10,379 bases of DNA from CAKSXP01 sp964539115 (GCA_964539115.1 CAZIHY010000074.1:1-10379), one strand, 5' to 3'; positions 1-7,288 are shown, numbered from the stretch's first letter. Translations and numbers: made by a program. Notes: generated from the sequence alone by a model not told the origin.

Positions 1-29
1 TATTTTTTAATGTAGGTGGATATTTCATC

Positions 30-893
30 ATGTGGTTATCCGATAAATGGAAGGATTATGAGCTCATCGACTGCTCGAAGGGCGAAAAGCTTGAGCGCTG
101 GGGCGACAGGATACTCGTGCGTCCTGACCCGCAGGCTATTTGGGACACGCCGCGCAGGGACAAACGGTGGAAAAACTTCTCCGCCCGCTATATCCGCAGC
201 GACCGCGGCGGCGGCGCGTGGGACAAGCGGTCTTTGCCCGAGTCCTGGCGCGTCTCCTACGGCGAGCTGACATTCAACGTAAAGCCGATGAACTTCAAGC
301 ACACCGGCCTTTTCCCGGAGCAGGCGGCGAACTGGGACTATATCATGGCGAAGATCCGCGGCGCGGGCCGCCCCGTGAGCGTTCTGAACCTGTTTGCATA
401 CACCGGCGCGGCGACGGTCGCTGCGGCGAAGGCGGGCGCCTCCGTCTGCCATGTGGACGCTGCCAAGGGCATGGTCGCCTGGGCAAAGGAGAACGCGGAG
501 GCTACCGGCGTGCGCGAAGCTCCGGTGCGCTGGATCGTCGACGACTGTGCAAAATTCGTCGAGCGGGAGATACGCCGCGGGCGCCGGTACGACGCGGTCA
601 TAATGGACCCGCCGAGCTATGGCCGCGGACCCTCCGGAGAGGTATGGAAGCTGGAGGAAAACCTCTGGCCCTTCGTGGAGCTCGTGTCGGGTGTTATATC
701 CGACGATCCCCTTTTCATGGTGATAAACTCTTACACGACGGGGCTCTCCGCCTCGACGCTGACATATATCTCCGAGAGCATTTTTACAAAGAAGTTCGGC
801 GGACACAGCGAGAGCCGGGAGCTCGGACTGCCCGTAACGGCAAGCGGGCTGGCGCTGCCCTGCGGCGCGAGCTGCCGCTGGGAGGCAAAATGA
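30..893 (+). CDS. Class I SAM-dependent methyltransferase (RlmI/RlmK-like fold)
   Basis: Predicted 287-residue cytosolic methyltransferase using S-adenosylmethionine. The Rossmann core is clear: motif I LNLFAYTGAA at residues 119-128, an acidic residue ending strand 2 in HVDAAKG (D143), and a DPPSYGRG motif at 193-200. The D-P-P-x-Y/F form is typical of enzymes related to the 23S rRNA methyltransferases RlmI and RlmK (COG1092-like), so RNA is a plausible substrate, but the target cannot be read from the sequence. The roughly 110 residues before motif I are shorter than in RlmI, and I do not see a PUA domain. The ATG at 30 is preceded by AGGTGGA at 14-20 with 9 bases of spacing. The stop codon overlaps the ecfA1 start (ATGA, 890-893), so the gene is translationally coupled to the ECF genes; a functional link is not established. 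Confidence 0.88.
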   Translation: MWLSDKWKDYELIDCSKGEKLERWGDRILVRPDPQAIWDTPRRDKRWKNFSARYIRSDRGGGAWDKRSLPESWRVSYGELTFNVKPMNFKHTGLFPEQAANWDYIMAKIRGAGRPVSVLNLFAYTGAATVAAAKAGASVCHVDAAKGMVAWAKENAEATGVREAPVRWIVDDCAKFVEREIRRGRRYDAVIMDPPSYGRGPSGEVWKLEENLWPFVELVSGVISDDPLFMVINSYTTGLSASTLTYISESIFTKKFGGHSESRELGLPVTASGLALPCGASCRWEAK

Positions 894-1726
894 CAGGACC
901 CATCATAAGCATCAAAGACCTTGTTTACACATATCCGGAGGAAACGTCCCCCGCCGTCGACGGCGTATCTCTCGATATCGAGGAGGGCAGCTTCACCGCT
1001 GTGCTCGGCCACAACGGCTCGGGGAAATCGACGCTGGCAAAGCATATGAACGCTATCCTTGTCCCGACAAGCGGGACCGTGCTCGTCGATGGTATCGACA
1101 CCCGCGAGGAGGACAGGCTCATCGACATACGCCGCACGGTCGGTATGGTGTTCCAGAATCCGGACAACCAGATCGTCGCGAACGTCGTTGAGGACGACGT
1201 GGCCTTTGCGCCGGAAAACCTCGGCGTCGAGCCGGCGGAGATACGCAGGCGCGTGGACTCAGCGCTCAGGCAGGTCGGGATGTACGAATTCCGCCTGCAT
1301 GCGCCGCATCTGCTCTCCGGCGGACAGAAGCAGCGCGTCGCGATAGCCGGTGTGCTCGCGATGCAGCCGCGCGTCGTCGTGCTGGACGAGCCGACGGCGA
1401 TGCTCGACCCCATCGGACGGCGTGAGGTCATATCCACCGTTACGCGGCTCTGCCGCGAGACGGGCATGACCGTGATCCTCATCACCCATAATATGGACGA
1501 GGTCATAGGCGCCGACCGGCTCATCGTCATGTCCTCGGGCCGGATCATAGCGGACGGCGAGCCCGCCGCTGTTTTTTCCCACGTCGAGGAGCTCAAGGCC
1601 GAGGGTCTGGCCGTTCCGGAAACGACGGAGCTTCTCTGGCGTCTGCGCCGGGAGGGGTTCGATCTCCCGCTCGACGCGCTCGCGGTAGAGGACTGCGCCG
1701 CGGCGATCGCCGCAAAACTCATATAA
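890..1726 (+). CDS. ecfA1: ECF transporter energy-coupling ATPase EcfA1
   Basis: A 278-residue ABC ATPase, a normal length for the CbiO/EcfA family. It hydrolyses ATP on the cytoplasmic face and pairs with EcfA2 and EcfT to drive uptake through S components. Visible motifs: Walker A GHNGSGKST (40-48), Q-loop glutamine Q89 in VFQNPDNQ, signature LSGGQ (142-146), Walker B VVVLDEP (162-168) and H-loop histidine H200 in ITHNMDE. The FQNPDNQIVA segment is characteristic of EcfA1. The frame stays open far upstream, but the ATG at 890 fits best: the protein aligns as an EcfA from there, and GGAGG at 881-885 lies 4 bases before it. It overlaps the methyltransferase stop and is followed 17 bases later by ecfA2. 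Confidence 0.95.
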   Translation: MTGPIISIKDLVYTYPEETSPAVDGVSLDIEEGSFTAVLGHNGSGKSTLAKHMNAILVPTSGTVLVDGIDTREEDRLIDIRRTVGMVFQNPDNQIVANVVEDDVAFAPENLGVEPAEIRRRVDSALRQVGMYEFRLHAPHLLSGGQKQRVAIAGVLAMQPRVVVLDEPTAMLDPIGRREVISTVTRLCRETGMTVILITHNMDEVIGADRLIVMSSGRIIADGEPAAVFSHVEELKAEGLAVPETTELLWRLRREGFDLPLDALAVEDCAAAIAAKLI

Positions 1727-1743
1727 CACAAAGGAACCGATCA

Positions 1744-2607
1744 ATGTCAACTATTCAGGTCCGGGGGCTCAGCCATATTTACAGCGCGGGCACCCCGTTT
1801 GAAAAAGTCGCCATCGACCATATAGATCTGACGATCCCATCCGGAAGCTTCGTCGGGCTGATAGGCCATACCGGCTCCGGTAAATCGACCTTCATTCAGC
1901 ATCTCAACGGCCTTTTGAAGCCCACTTCGGGAAGCGTCATGCTCGAGGATGAAGATATTTTTGCGAGCAAGGACAGCCTGCGCCGTGCGCGCTTCCGCGT
2001 CGGGCTGGTGTTCCAGTATCCGGAATACCAGCTGTTTGAGGATACGGTCTACCGCGACGTCGCCTTCGGTCCGAAGAACATGAAGCTTTCGGAACAGGAG
2101 ATCGACGAACGTGTGCGCGAGGCCGCGCGTTTTACCGGCGTTGACGAGGCGCTGTTCGAGCGCTCGCCGCTGGAACTTTCGGGCGGCCAGAAGCGTCGAG
2201 TAGCCATAGCGGGCGTTATCGCGATGCGGCCGGAGGTGCTTATTCTCGACGAACCGACGGCGGGACTGGACCCCGCGGGCCGTGAGGATATACTCGGCAA
2301 CATAACCGGATACCACCGCGAAACTGGCTCGACCATACTTCTGGTCTCTCACAACATGGACGACGTCGCGCGCATTGCGGAGCGTATAATCGTTTTCCAC
2401 GACGGCGGCATTGCGATGGACGGCGCCCCGGCGGAGGTTTTTGCCCGCGGGCGCGAGCTTGAGGATATGGGCCTGTCTGTGCCGGACGCTGCAAAGATCG
2501 CCGGCGCGCTGCGCGAAAGGGGCGTTGCGCTGCCGGAGGGGATATATACGACTGACGAACTCGAGCGCGCGATACTCGCCCTGAAAGGGGGAAGACCGCC
2601 TTGCTGA
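1744..2607 (+). CDS. ecfA2: ECF transporter energy-coupling ATPase EcfA2
   Basis: A 287-residue ABC ATPase, the second of the EcfA pair. Motifs: Walker A GHTGSGKST (41-49), Q-loop Q91 in FQYPEYQLF, signature LSGGQ (145-149), Walker B VLILDEP (165-171) and H-loop H203 in VSHNMDDV. The FQYPEYQLFEDTV form separates it from EcfA1, which has FQNPDNQI. AAGGA at 1731-1735 sits 8 bases before the ATG. The last 7 bases overlap ecfT, which starts in another frame, so synthesis of the membrane subunit is probably coupled to that of this ATPase. It is predicted to form a heterodimer with EcfA1, as is known for group II ECF modules. Confidence 0.95.
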   Translation: MSTIQVRGLSHIYSAGTPFEKVAIDHIDLTIPSGSFVGLIGHTGSGKSTFIQHLNGLLKPTSGSVMLEDEDIFASKDSLRRARFRVGLVFQYPEYQLFEDTVYRDVAFGPKNMKLSEQEIDERVREAARFTGVDEALFERSPLELSGGQKRRVAIAGVIAMRPEVLILDEPTAGLDPAGREDILGNITGYHRETGSTILLVSHNMDDVARIAERIIVFHDGGIAMDGAPAEVFARGRELEDMGLSVPDAAKIAGALRERGVALPEGIYTTDELERAILALKGGRPPC

Positions 2608-3404
2608 AAGACATAACTCTCGGCCAGTATTTCCCCGGAGATACCATCGCACACAGGCTCGACGCACGCACAAAAATTCTCCTGGTCGTCGTCTATATCG
2701 CCGCGCTGTTCACGGCGAAAAACTGGATTTCCTATGGCCTTGTGCTGGTGGTGCTCATCTGCTGCATGGTCATTTCGCACATTGGACCGAAGACCCTGCT
2801 CACTGGGCTGAAACCGCTGATATTCATCATAATATTCACGGCGGTGCTCAACCTTTTCTACACTGATGGGCGCGTGCTGGTGCGGTTTTGGATATTCCGC
2901 ATAACTCTGGAGGGCATAAAAACCGCCTTTTTCATGGTCATGCGCATAGTGATGCTCATCTCGGGCACATTCCTGCTGACCTATACGACGAGTCCTATCG
3001 CACTGACCGACGGGCTTGAAAAACTTCTCGGCCCTCTCAAGAAGATAAAGGCGCCTATACACGAGCTGACGATGATGATGAGCATCGCGTTACGATTTAT
3101 CCCGACGCTGGTCGAAGAGACGGACAAGATCATGTCCGCGCAGAAGGCCCGCGGCGCAAGTTTTGAGACCGGAAAGCTGACGGAGCGCGCAAAAGCGCTT
3201 CTGCCGCTGCTGGTGCCGCTTTTCATAAGCGCGTTCCGCCGCGCAGACGAGCTTGCAACGGCGATGGAGTGCCGCTGCTATCACGGCGGCGAGGGCCGCA
3301 CGAGGATGAAACAGCTTCATATGGAGGGCCGCGACGTTACCGCGCTCGTTTTGGGCGCCGCGGTGCTTGCCGGGGTCATCGTGCTTAGGAGTTTTGGACT
3401 GTGA
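2601..3404 (+). CDS. ecfT: ECF transporter transmembrane subunit EcfT
   Basis: A 267-residue integral membrane scaffold linking the two ATPases to substrate-binding S components. Hydrophobic segments lie at about residues 25-38, 44-59, 69-86, 108-128 and 245-262. The two cytoplasmic coupling motifs are visible: AQKARGASFE around 180-189, with the classic Ala-Arg-Gly at 183-185, and AMECRCYHGGEGRTR around 221-235, where the triplet is Cys-Arg-Cys at 224-226 with the key arginine kept. The start is a TTG at 2601. It is supported by AGGGGGA at 2586-2592 with 8 bases of spacing and by the natural EcfT N-terminus that follows (LGQYFPGDTIAHRLDARTK). The stop overlaps the GTG start of truA. No S-component gene is adjacent, as expected for a shared module. 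Confidence 0.94.
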   Translation: MLKDITLGQYFPGDTIAHRLDARTKILLVVVYIAALFTAKNWISYGLVLVVLICCMVISHIGPKTLLTGLKPLIFIIIFTAVLNLFYTDGRVLVRFWIFRITLEGIKTAFFMVMRIVMLISGTFLLTYTTSPIALTDGLEKLLGPLKKIKAPIHELTMMMSIALRFIPTLVEETDKIMSAQKARGASFETGKLTERAKALLPLLVPLFISAFRRADELATAMECRCYHGGEGRTRMKQLHMEGRDVTALVLGAAVLAGVIVLRSFGL

Positions 3405-4168
3405 GTGAACGCAATATCGCGCTGCGCCTGTGCTATGACGGCAGCCGCTATCACGGCTGGCAGGTGCAGAAAACTGAGATAACCGTCGCCGAAACGCTGG
3501 AGCAGGCGCTCTCGAAGGTCTGCGGCCACAGGGTCAAGGTGACCGGCTGCGGGCGCACGGACGCGGGCGTGCACGCGCTGCGCTATTGCGCGAATTTCCG
3601 CACGGACAGCAGAATCCCGACGGACAGGCTGCCGCTTGCGGTCAATTCCCGCCTGCCTGGTGATATATCTGTCTCCGCCGCATGTGAGGTCGCGCCGGAG
3701 TTCAACGCTATCGGCTCCTGCATAAAAAAGGAATATGTATATAAGATCCGCAACAGCCGCATACGCGACCCGTTTCTGCAAAACCGCGCCTGTTTTTATC
3801 CGTCGCCGCTGGACATCGGCATGATGCAGCGCGCGGGTCGGGCCTTTGAGGGCACGCACGATTTCCGCGCCGTCCGCAGCGTCGGGACGGAGACGAAAAC
3901 GACCGTCCGCACGGTCTATTGGTGCCGGGCGGAGCGGAAGGGCGACCTTATAACCGTCGCCGTGTGCGCCGACGGCTTTCTCTACAACATGGTGCGCGCG
4001 ATCGTCGGGACGATGGTCTATGCCTCCCACGGCAAGCTCGCGCCGGAGGATATCCCGGGCCTGCTCGAACTGGGCGACCGCCGCCTGACCGGCCCGACGA
4101 TGCCGCCGCAGGGGCTTTATCTTTCGCGTATCTGGTATGACGGCCCCGCAGGGGAAATGATGAAATAA
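3401..4168 (+). CDS. truA: tRNA pseudouridine(38-40) synthase TruA
   Basis: A 255-residue enzyme that converts uridine to pseudouridine at positions 38-40 of the tRNA anticodon arm. The catalytic aspartate is D54 in the family motif GCGRTDAGVHA (49-59). Other TruA signatures are CYDGSRYHGWQ near the N-terminus, KKEYVY (109-114), GTHDF (151-155), DGFLYNMVR (191-199) and GPTMPPQGLYL (231-241). The length is normal for the family. The start is GTG, with AGGAG at 3387-3391 and 9 bases of spacing, overlapping the ecfT stop as GTGA. The order ecfA1-ecfA2-ecfT-truA is a well-known Firmicutes arrangement. There, truA is often followed by the ribosomal protein genes rplM and rpsI; in this window a repeat region follows instead. 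Confidence 0.96.
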   Translation: MSERNIALRLCYDGSRYHGWQVQKTEITVAETLEQALSKVCGHRVKVTGCGRTDAGVHALRYCANFRTDSRIPTDRLPLAVNSRLPGDISVSAACEVAPEFNAIGSCIKKEYVYKIRNSRIRDPFLQNRACFYPSPLDIGMMQRAGRAFEGTHDFRAVRSVGTETKTTVRTVYWCRAERKGDLITVAVCADGFLYNMVRAIVGTMVYASHGKLAPEDIPGLLELGDRRLTGPTMPPQGLYLSRIWYDGPAGEMMK

Positions 4169-4222
4169 CCTTTTCTTTTTTGTCAGGCTCTGTTCCAAAC
4201 TGCTTGCTCTTTCAGAGAGACA

Positions 4223-4248
4223 TACTTTTCCGCTCGTCCGGAAAAGTA
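4223..4248. repeat. Perfect inverted repeat, 10-base arms
   Basis: The arms TACTTTTCCG (4223-4232) and CGGAAAAGTA (4239-4248) are exact reverse complements around a 6-base loop. No T-run follows, so it is not a good terminator. It forms the left end of the repeat-rich region. Confidence 0.8.
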
Positions 4249-4261
4249 CGCAAAAGGGACG

Positions 4262-4296
4262 CCAGAGAGGGACGCTTGCTGGCTGTCCATCTCTGG
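4262..4296. repeat. Imperfect inverted repeat
   Basis: CCAGAGA (4262-4268) pairs with TCTCTGG (4290-4296). After one mismatch, GGAC (4270-4273) pairs with GTCC (4285-4288), leaving an 11-base loop. The 8-base word GGACGCTT also occurs twice here, at 4270-4277 and 4295-4302. No function is evident. Confidence 0.55.
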
Positions 4297-4535
4297 ACGC
4301 TTCCTCCTAAGGAATGGTCTGTTACCGTATAAACTCAGAAAATAATCTAATACCTTGTACGTCTAATACCGCTCAGCCGCTAAGTGGCGCTATTGTTTAG
4401 GTATTGTTCGCATAAATCTCAGCCCGCGTGAAGATTTCCGCGCGCAGCGGGAGCAGCGCGGTTTGTATAGACGCAACGATTTGCAATCGCCCTTCTGAGC
4501 CCAGAAGTAACCGTTTGCCCTTTAGGAGGGAAAAT

Positions 4536-4570
4536 CCAAAAGGGGACGGCTCGCAAGAGTCCCCTTTTGG
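4536..4570. repeat. Perfect inverted repeat, 12-base arms
   Basis: CCAAAAGGGGAC (4536-4547) and GTCCCCTTTTGG (4559-4570) are exact reverse complements around an 11-base loop. A T-rich but interrupted tract follows (4571-4582), so it could act as a weak terminator. The placement nearly 370 bases after truA and the neighbouring hairpins favour a repeat-element role. Confidence 0.8.
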
Positions 4571-4583
4571 TTTGCTTCTTTTG

Positions 4584-4614
4584 GCTGCTTTTCTTTCAAA
4601 TAAAGAAAAGCAGC
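4584..4614. repeat. Perfect inverted repeat, 13-base arms, beside the assembly gap
   Basis: GCTGCTTTTCTTT (4584-4596) and AAAGAAAAGCAGC (4602-4614) are exact reverse complements around a 5-base loop (4597-4601). It lies only 10 bases before the run of N. It closes the right end of the candidate repeat element and probably helped cause the assembly break. Confidence 0.8.
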
Positions 4615-4623
4615 TCCCCGAAG

Positions 4624-4723
4624 NNNNNNNNNNNNNNNNNNNNNNNNNNNNNNNNNNNNNNNNNNNNNNNNNNNNNNNNNNNNNNNNNNNNNNNNNNNNN
4701 NNNNNNNNNNNNNNNNNNNNNNN
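4624..4723. other. Assembly gap (100 N)
   Basis: Exactly 100 N, the usual placeholder for a scaffold gap of unknown size. The real distance between truA and the next gene is therefore unknown, and genes may be missing here. Confidence 0.97.
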
Positions 4724-4753
4724 ACAAATTATCTATCATTTTTCCGCATTATA

Positions 4754-4762
4754 TGTTATACT
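4754..4762 (+). promoter_or_regulatory. Possible extended -10 promoter
   Basis: TGTTATACT matches an extended -10 element: TG, one base, then TATACT, which is one base off TATAAT. It lies 28 bases before the ATG of the next gene, in an AT-rich stretch. The -35 region at the right distance (about 4734-4739) is a poor match to TTGACA, so the call rests on the extended -10 alone. Confidence 0.4.
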
Positions 4763-4790
4763 GATTAATCACAGCTTTACAGGTAGCCTT

Positions 4791-5906
4791 ATGACAGAAA
4801 AAAACGAACAAAATTCCAAACGCCTGCGGGCGGTGCGCTCGCTGGCCGCGGCGGGTATCGTGCTGGTATTGGCGCTGGCAGTCGCGGCGTTCCTTCTTCG
4901 CGACACGCTGTTCGCGCCCAAACCGGCAGAAAAATACGCGAGTATAGAACCGTTCACCTATGAGACCGGCTCCGACCAGCGCTTCGCCCTCTGCGGCGAC
5001 GGCCTTGCGATCGCGTCGACTACCGGGCTCCAGCTCACGGATCAAAATGGCAACACGATCGCAAAAAGCATCTTTTCGATGATGACTCCCGCGGTTGACG
5101 CCTCCAACGGGCTTGCAATATTCTTTGACGTCGGCGGTACGGCGCTCCGCGCAGCCGATACTAACGGCGTTGTGACTCAGCTCGACACCAGCAGCCCTAT
5201 CATATCCGCAGATATGGCGGATAACGGCTATTTTGCCGTCTGCACGGAGGAGACCGGCTATAAAGGCCTTGCGACGGTGTATAACAGTTCGCTTTCGCCC
5301 GTTTACCGCTGGTATTCCGGCTCCGGCTGGCTGATGAAATGCGCCGTGTCGTCAGACGGAGGGTCCATGGCTGCCATCTGCGCAGAGAGCAGCGGCACAG
5401 TGCTGCATATCTTCCGCCTCGATTCTGAGACGGAAAAAGCCTCGCTGACGCTTCCGGACAAGCTGTATTTCGACGTCATCTGGCTGGGTTCCTCGCGCCT
5501 GTGCCTCATCAGCGAGAGCGATATCGTCTTTGTCGATTCCTCCGCGGAGGATCAGCGCGTCGTAAATTTTGAGGGGTCTTACCTGGTTGATTACGCCGTG
5601 TCGGGAGGACATATGTCCGTGTTTTTGAGCGAATATCTGACAGGAGGCGTGGGCACGCTGACGAGCTACGACACCACGGGAGAGGCTGTCTCCTCCGTGA
5701 CAACAGACCGTTCGCTCGTCTCCCTCTCCCGCAATGGGGAGAAGACGCTCGCGCTGTATACGGACGGCTGCGTTCTTTACGGCGCCGACATGTCCGAAAA
5801 GGGCTCGGAGGAGGACGTTCTCGGCGTCAAGAGCGCGCTTCTGCGCTCGGACGGCAGGGCGCTCATGCTCTCGGCGTATTGCGGCGAGCTGAAAAATATA
5901 TCATAG
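4791..5906 (+). CDS. Membrane-anchored propeller-like protein, DUF5711-like
   Basis: A 371-residue protein with a basic N-terminus (KRLRAVR), one transmembrane segment at about 17-36, and a long extracytoplasmic part. No lipobox is seen, so it is probably a signal anchor. The outer part is rich in short beta-strand repeats with turns such as ADNGYFAVC (143-151), SSDGGSMAAIC (187-197) and SRNGEKTLALY (313-323). This is the texture of a beta-propeller and resembles the clostridial DUF5711 family, of unknown function. I chose the ATG at 4791 because the membrane anchor follows directly. The frame is open upstream into the gap, but that stretch looks non-coding and contains a promoter-like element. 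The ribosome binding site is weak (AGGTAG, 4781-4786). A cvpA-family gene follows 65 bases later, and DUF5711-like genes are often near cvpA. Confidence 0.75.
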   Translation: MTEKNEQNSKRLRAVRSLAAAGIVLVLALAVAAFLLRDTLFAPKPAEKYASIEPFTYETGSDQRFALCGDGLAIASTTGLQLTDQNGNTIAKSIFSMMTPAVDASNGLAIFFDVGGTALRAADTNGVVTQLDTSSPIISADMADNGYFAVCTEETGYKGLATVYNSSLSPVYRWYSGSGWLMKCAVSSDGGSMAAICAESSGTVLHIFRLDSETEKASLTLPDKLYFDVIWLGSSRLCLISESDIVFVDSSAEDQRVVNFEGSYLVDYAVSGGHMSVFLSEYLTGGVGTLTSYDTTGEAVSSVTTDRSLVSLSRNGEKTLALYTDGCVLYGADMSEKGSEEDVLGVKSALLRSDGRALMLSAYCGELKNIS

Positions 5907-5971
5907 AAAAAAAACAGAAAGATATCTGCATATCGGCATAAATATACAAACGCCACAGGGGGGAAACATCA

Positions 5972-6709
5972 GTGAAACTCATCATTGATTTGATTTTTGT
6001 CGCGATACTGGTTATCTGCGGCTGGGCAGGATATAAAAAAGGCATCATTATGGGCATAGGCGGACTGGCCGTCATAATAGTATCTCTGTATGGGGGTCAT
6101 CTTCTGTCAACGACCTTTTCATACGAGGTCATCCCCGCTCTCAAACCCTTTGCAAGCGGCTATCTGGAGGATAAGGTCGAAACGGGCCTTTACGAGCTGC
6201 TCGGCTATGAACCGGATGAGAACGGAAATTACGACGTAGAGAAATCCGTAAATGATCTCTTCGATGAAAATCCCAACCTGCGTAAGGCCGCGGCGAAGGC
6301 GGCGTATAAGTCCCTCGGCGTTTATGACTCGACGGCGGAGCAGATGGCGGAAGAGGCGATCAAATATTCCGATGAGAATAACATTTCGCTCTCCAACGGC
6401 GTCGTACAGATTTTCTGTGAAAGGTTTACATACTACCTCGGCGTTATACTCGGCTTTGTGCTGATCGCTATACTGCTGACCGTGGTAGGAAATATCCTCA
6501 ACCTGAGCTTCAGGTTCCCGTGTCTGGATATCATAAACGAGATCGGAGGAACTGTTATCGGCGTGCTGACGGGCATCTGCTTCTGTGCGCTTCTGGCCTG
6601 GGCCTTCCGCTTTACGGGAAAGATATTCAGTGAGGATGTGCTGGAGTCGACAAAGCTTGCCTCATGGTTCCTTGAAAAAGACTATGTCTACAAATGGCTG
6701 CAATTCTGA
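5972..6709 (+). CDS. CvpA family membrane protein
   Basis: A 245-residue membrane protein. Predicted transmembrane segments lie at about 3-20, 24-46, 154-177 and 190-212, with a long acidic, helical, soluble stretch between the second and third (about 60-150). The N-terminal pattern, a hydrophobic helix, then GYKKGIIMGIGGL, then a second helix, is typical of CvpA/colicin V production proteins. Despite that name, the family occurs widely in bacteria that make no colicin, and in Firmicutes its role is not settled; envelope maintenance has been proposed. The insert is longer than in E. coli CvpA (about 160 residues), as is common in Clostridia. The start is GTG, supported by AGGGGGGA at 5957-5964 with 7 bases of spacing. 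Confidence 0.82.
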   Translation: MKLIIDLIFVAILVICGWAGYKKGIIMGIGGLAVIIVSLYGGHLLSTTFSYEVIPALKPFASGYLEDKVETGLYELLGYEPDENGNYDVEKSVNDLFDENPNLRKAAAKAAYKSLGVYDSTAEQMAEEAIKYSDENNISLSNGVVQIFCERFTYYLGVILGFVLIAILLTVVGNILNLSFRFPCLDIINEIGGTVIGVLTGICFCALLAWAFRFTGKIFSEDVLESTKLASWFLEKDYVYKWLQF

Positions 6710-6742
6710 TCTGAGCTAAAATAAAGATAAACGGAGGAAATC

Positions 6743-7288
6743 ATGAACGTACCAAACATGCTGTCTATAATACGGCTCTGCCTTGTACCGGTGTTTGTTC
6801 TTATGTTTTTCTCCGGCGTCCCGTCGGCGGAGATCTGGGCCGCCGTCGTTTACGCCGCCGCGACTCTGACGGATTTTCTCGATGGTTTTATCGCGAGGCG
6901 CTGCGGCCTTATAACCAATCTCGGCAAAGTTCTTGACCCGCTTGGAGATAAAATGTTCCTGTTTGCAGTGCTGTCCTGCATCACGATAAAGGGTATAATA
7001 CCTGTTTGGGTGCTGCTCATTTTCGTCTGCAAGGAGCTGTGCATGGGCGTGGGCGGATTGCTTATCCACCGCCGCGCAAAGGTCGAGATACCGCCGTCAA
7101 ACTATTTCGGAAAGACTGCGACCGTTCTGTTTTTCATAATCTGCGTTGTGCTGATCGTCTTTCCCAATGTTCCCCATACCGCCGCATTGGCTATGATATG
7201 CGTCTGCCTTGCGGTTTCGCTGCTGGCTTTTGTGACCTATATCAAGAGCTATGTCGGCATAATGAAAGCAAAAACAACAGGAGATTGA
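6743..7288 (+). CDS. pgsA: CDP-alcohol phosphatidyltransferase, probable phosphatidylglycerophosphate synthase
   Basis: A 181-residue integral membrane enzyme of phospholipid synthesis. It is predicted to join CDP-diacylglycerol and glycerol 3-phosphate to give phosphatidylglycerophosphate. The family motif is complete: D44-x2-D47-G48-x2-A51-R52-x8-G61-x3-D65-x3-D69, which binds the metal ions and the CDP group. The N-terminus MNVPNMLSIIRLCLVPVFV is PgsA-like, and the length matches the usual 180-200 residues. Other family members (for example cardiolipin or phosphatidylinositol-type synthases) share the motif, so the exact substrate is inferred. GGAGG at 6733-6737 precedes the ATG by 5 bases. 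The stop is only 4 bases before the clp start, indicating co-transcription. Confidence 0.85.
   Translation: MNVPNMLSIIRLCLVPVFVLMFFSGVPSAEIWAAVVYAAATLTDFLDGFIARRCGLITNLGKVLDPLGDKMFLFAVLSCITIKGIIPVWVLLIFVCKELCMGVGGLLIHRRAKVEIPPSNYFGKTATVLFFIICVVLIVFPNVPHTAALAMICVCLAVSLLAFVTYIKSYVGIMKAKTTGD

Larger units (their letters stand above)
4223..4614. repeat. Candidate dispersed intergenic repeat with mirrored ends (MITE/REP-like)
   Basis: The two ends look like imperfect inverted copies of one design. The left end is a hairpin with arms built around CTTTTC/GAAAAG (4223-4248) followed by GCAAAAGGGAC (4250-4260). The right end begins with GTCCCCTTTTGG (4559-4570) and closes with a hairpin built around CTTTTC/GAAAAG (4584-4614). 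Read on the opposite strand, the left end gives GTCCCTTTTGC and then its hairpin, matching the order of the right end. There is no open reading frame for a transposase. The assembly breaks 10 bases after the right hairpin, as expected for a sequence present in many copies. Copy number cannot be seen in this window, so the mobile or repetitive nature is inferred. Confidence 0.45.
4169..4790. other. Intergenic region with clustered inverted repeats and an assembly gap
   Basis: No gene could be supported across these 622 bases, which include 100 N. The stretch after truA is T-rich (4170-4192) but lacks a proper stem just before it, so a truA terminator is not clear. From 4223 to 4614 there are several hairpins, listed separately. 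Weaker structures are a 6-base-arm stem at 4438-4443/4456-4461, a 5-base-arm stem at 4477-4481/4485-4489, and a 9-base direct repeat (TCTAATACC) at 4346-4354 and 4362-4370. The base composition and hairpin density differ from the flanking genes. After the gap, 4724-4790 carries a possible promoter for the next gene. Confidence 0.7.

Noticed and set aside
36..806. Minus-strand open frame opposite the methyltransferase
   Set aside because: It is a shadow of a gene with clear SAM-binding motifs; its translation is rich in Arg, Ala and His and has no domain.
140..889. Upstream extension of the ecfA1 frame
   Set aside because: The extra 250 residues overlap the methyltransferase in another frame and look like a shadow (Arg-rich, no motif). 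The ATG at 890 has a ribosome binding site and gives a normal EcfA length.
4144..4192. Possible truA terminator: CCCC/GGGG stem followed by T-rich tract
   Set aside because: The stem is only 4 base pairs, lies inside the coding region, and is separated from the T-rich tract by about 17 bases.
3317..4198. Minus-strand open frame opposite truA
   Set aside because: It covers almost exactly the truA coding region, which has its catalytic Asp motif on the plus strand. No independent support.
4428..4790. Upstream extension of the propeller-protein frame across the first gap
   Set aside because: It passes through inverted repeats and 100 N, and would place the membrane anchor in the middle of the protein. 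The ATG at 4791 gives a natural N-terminus.
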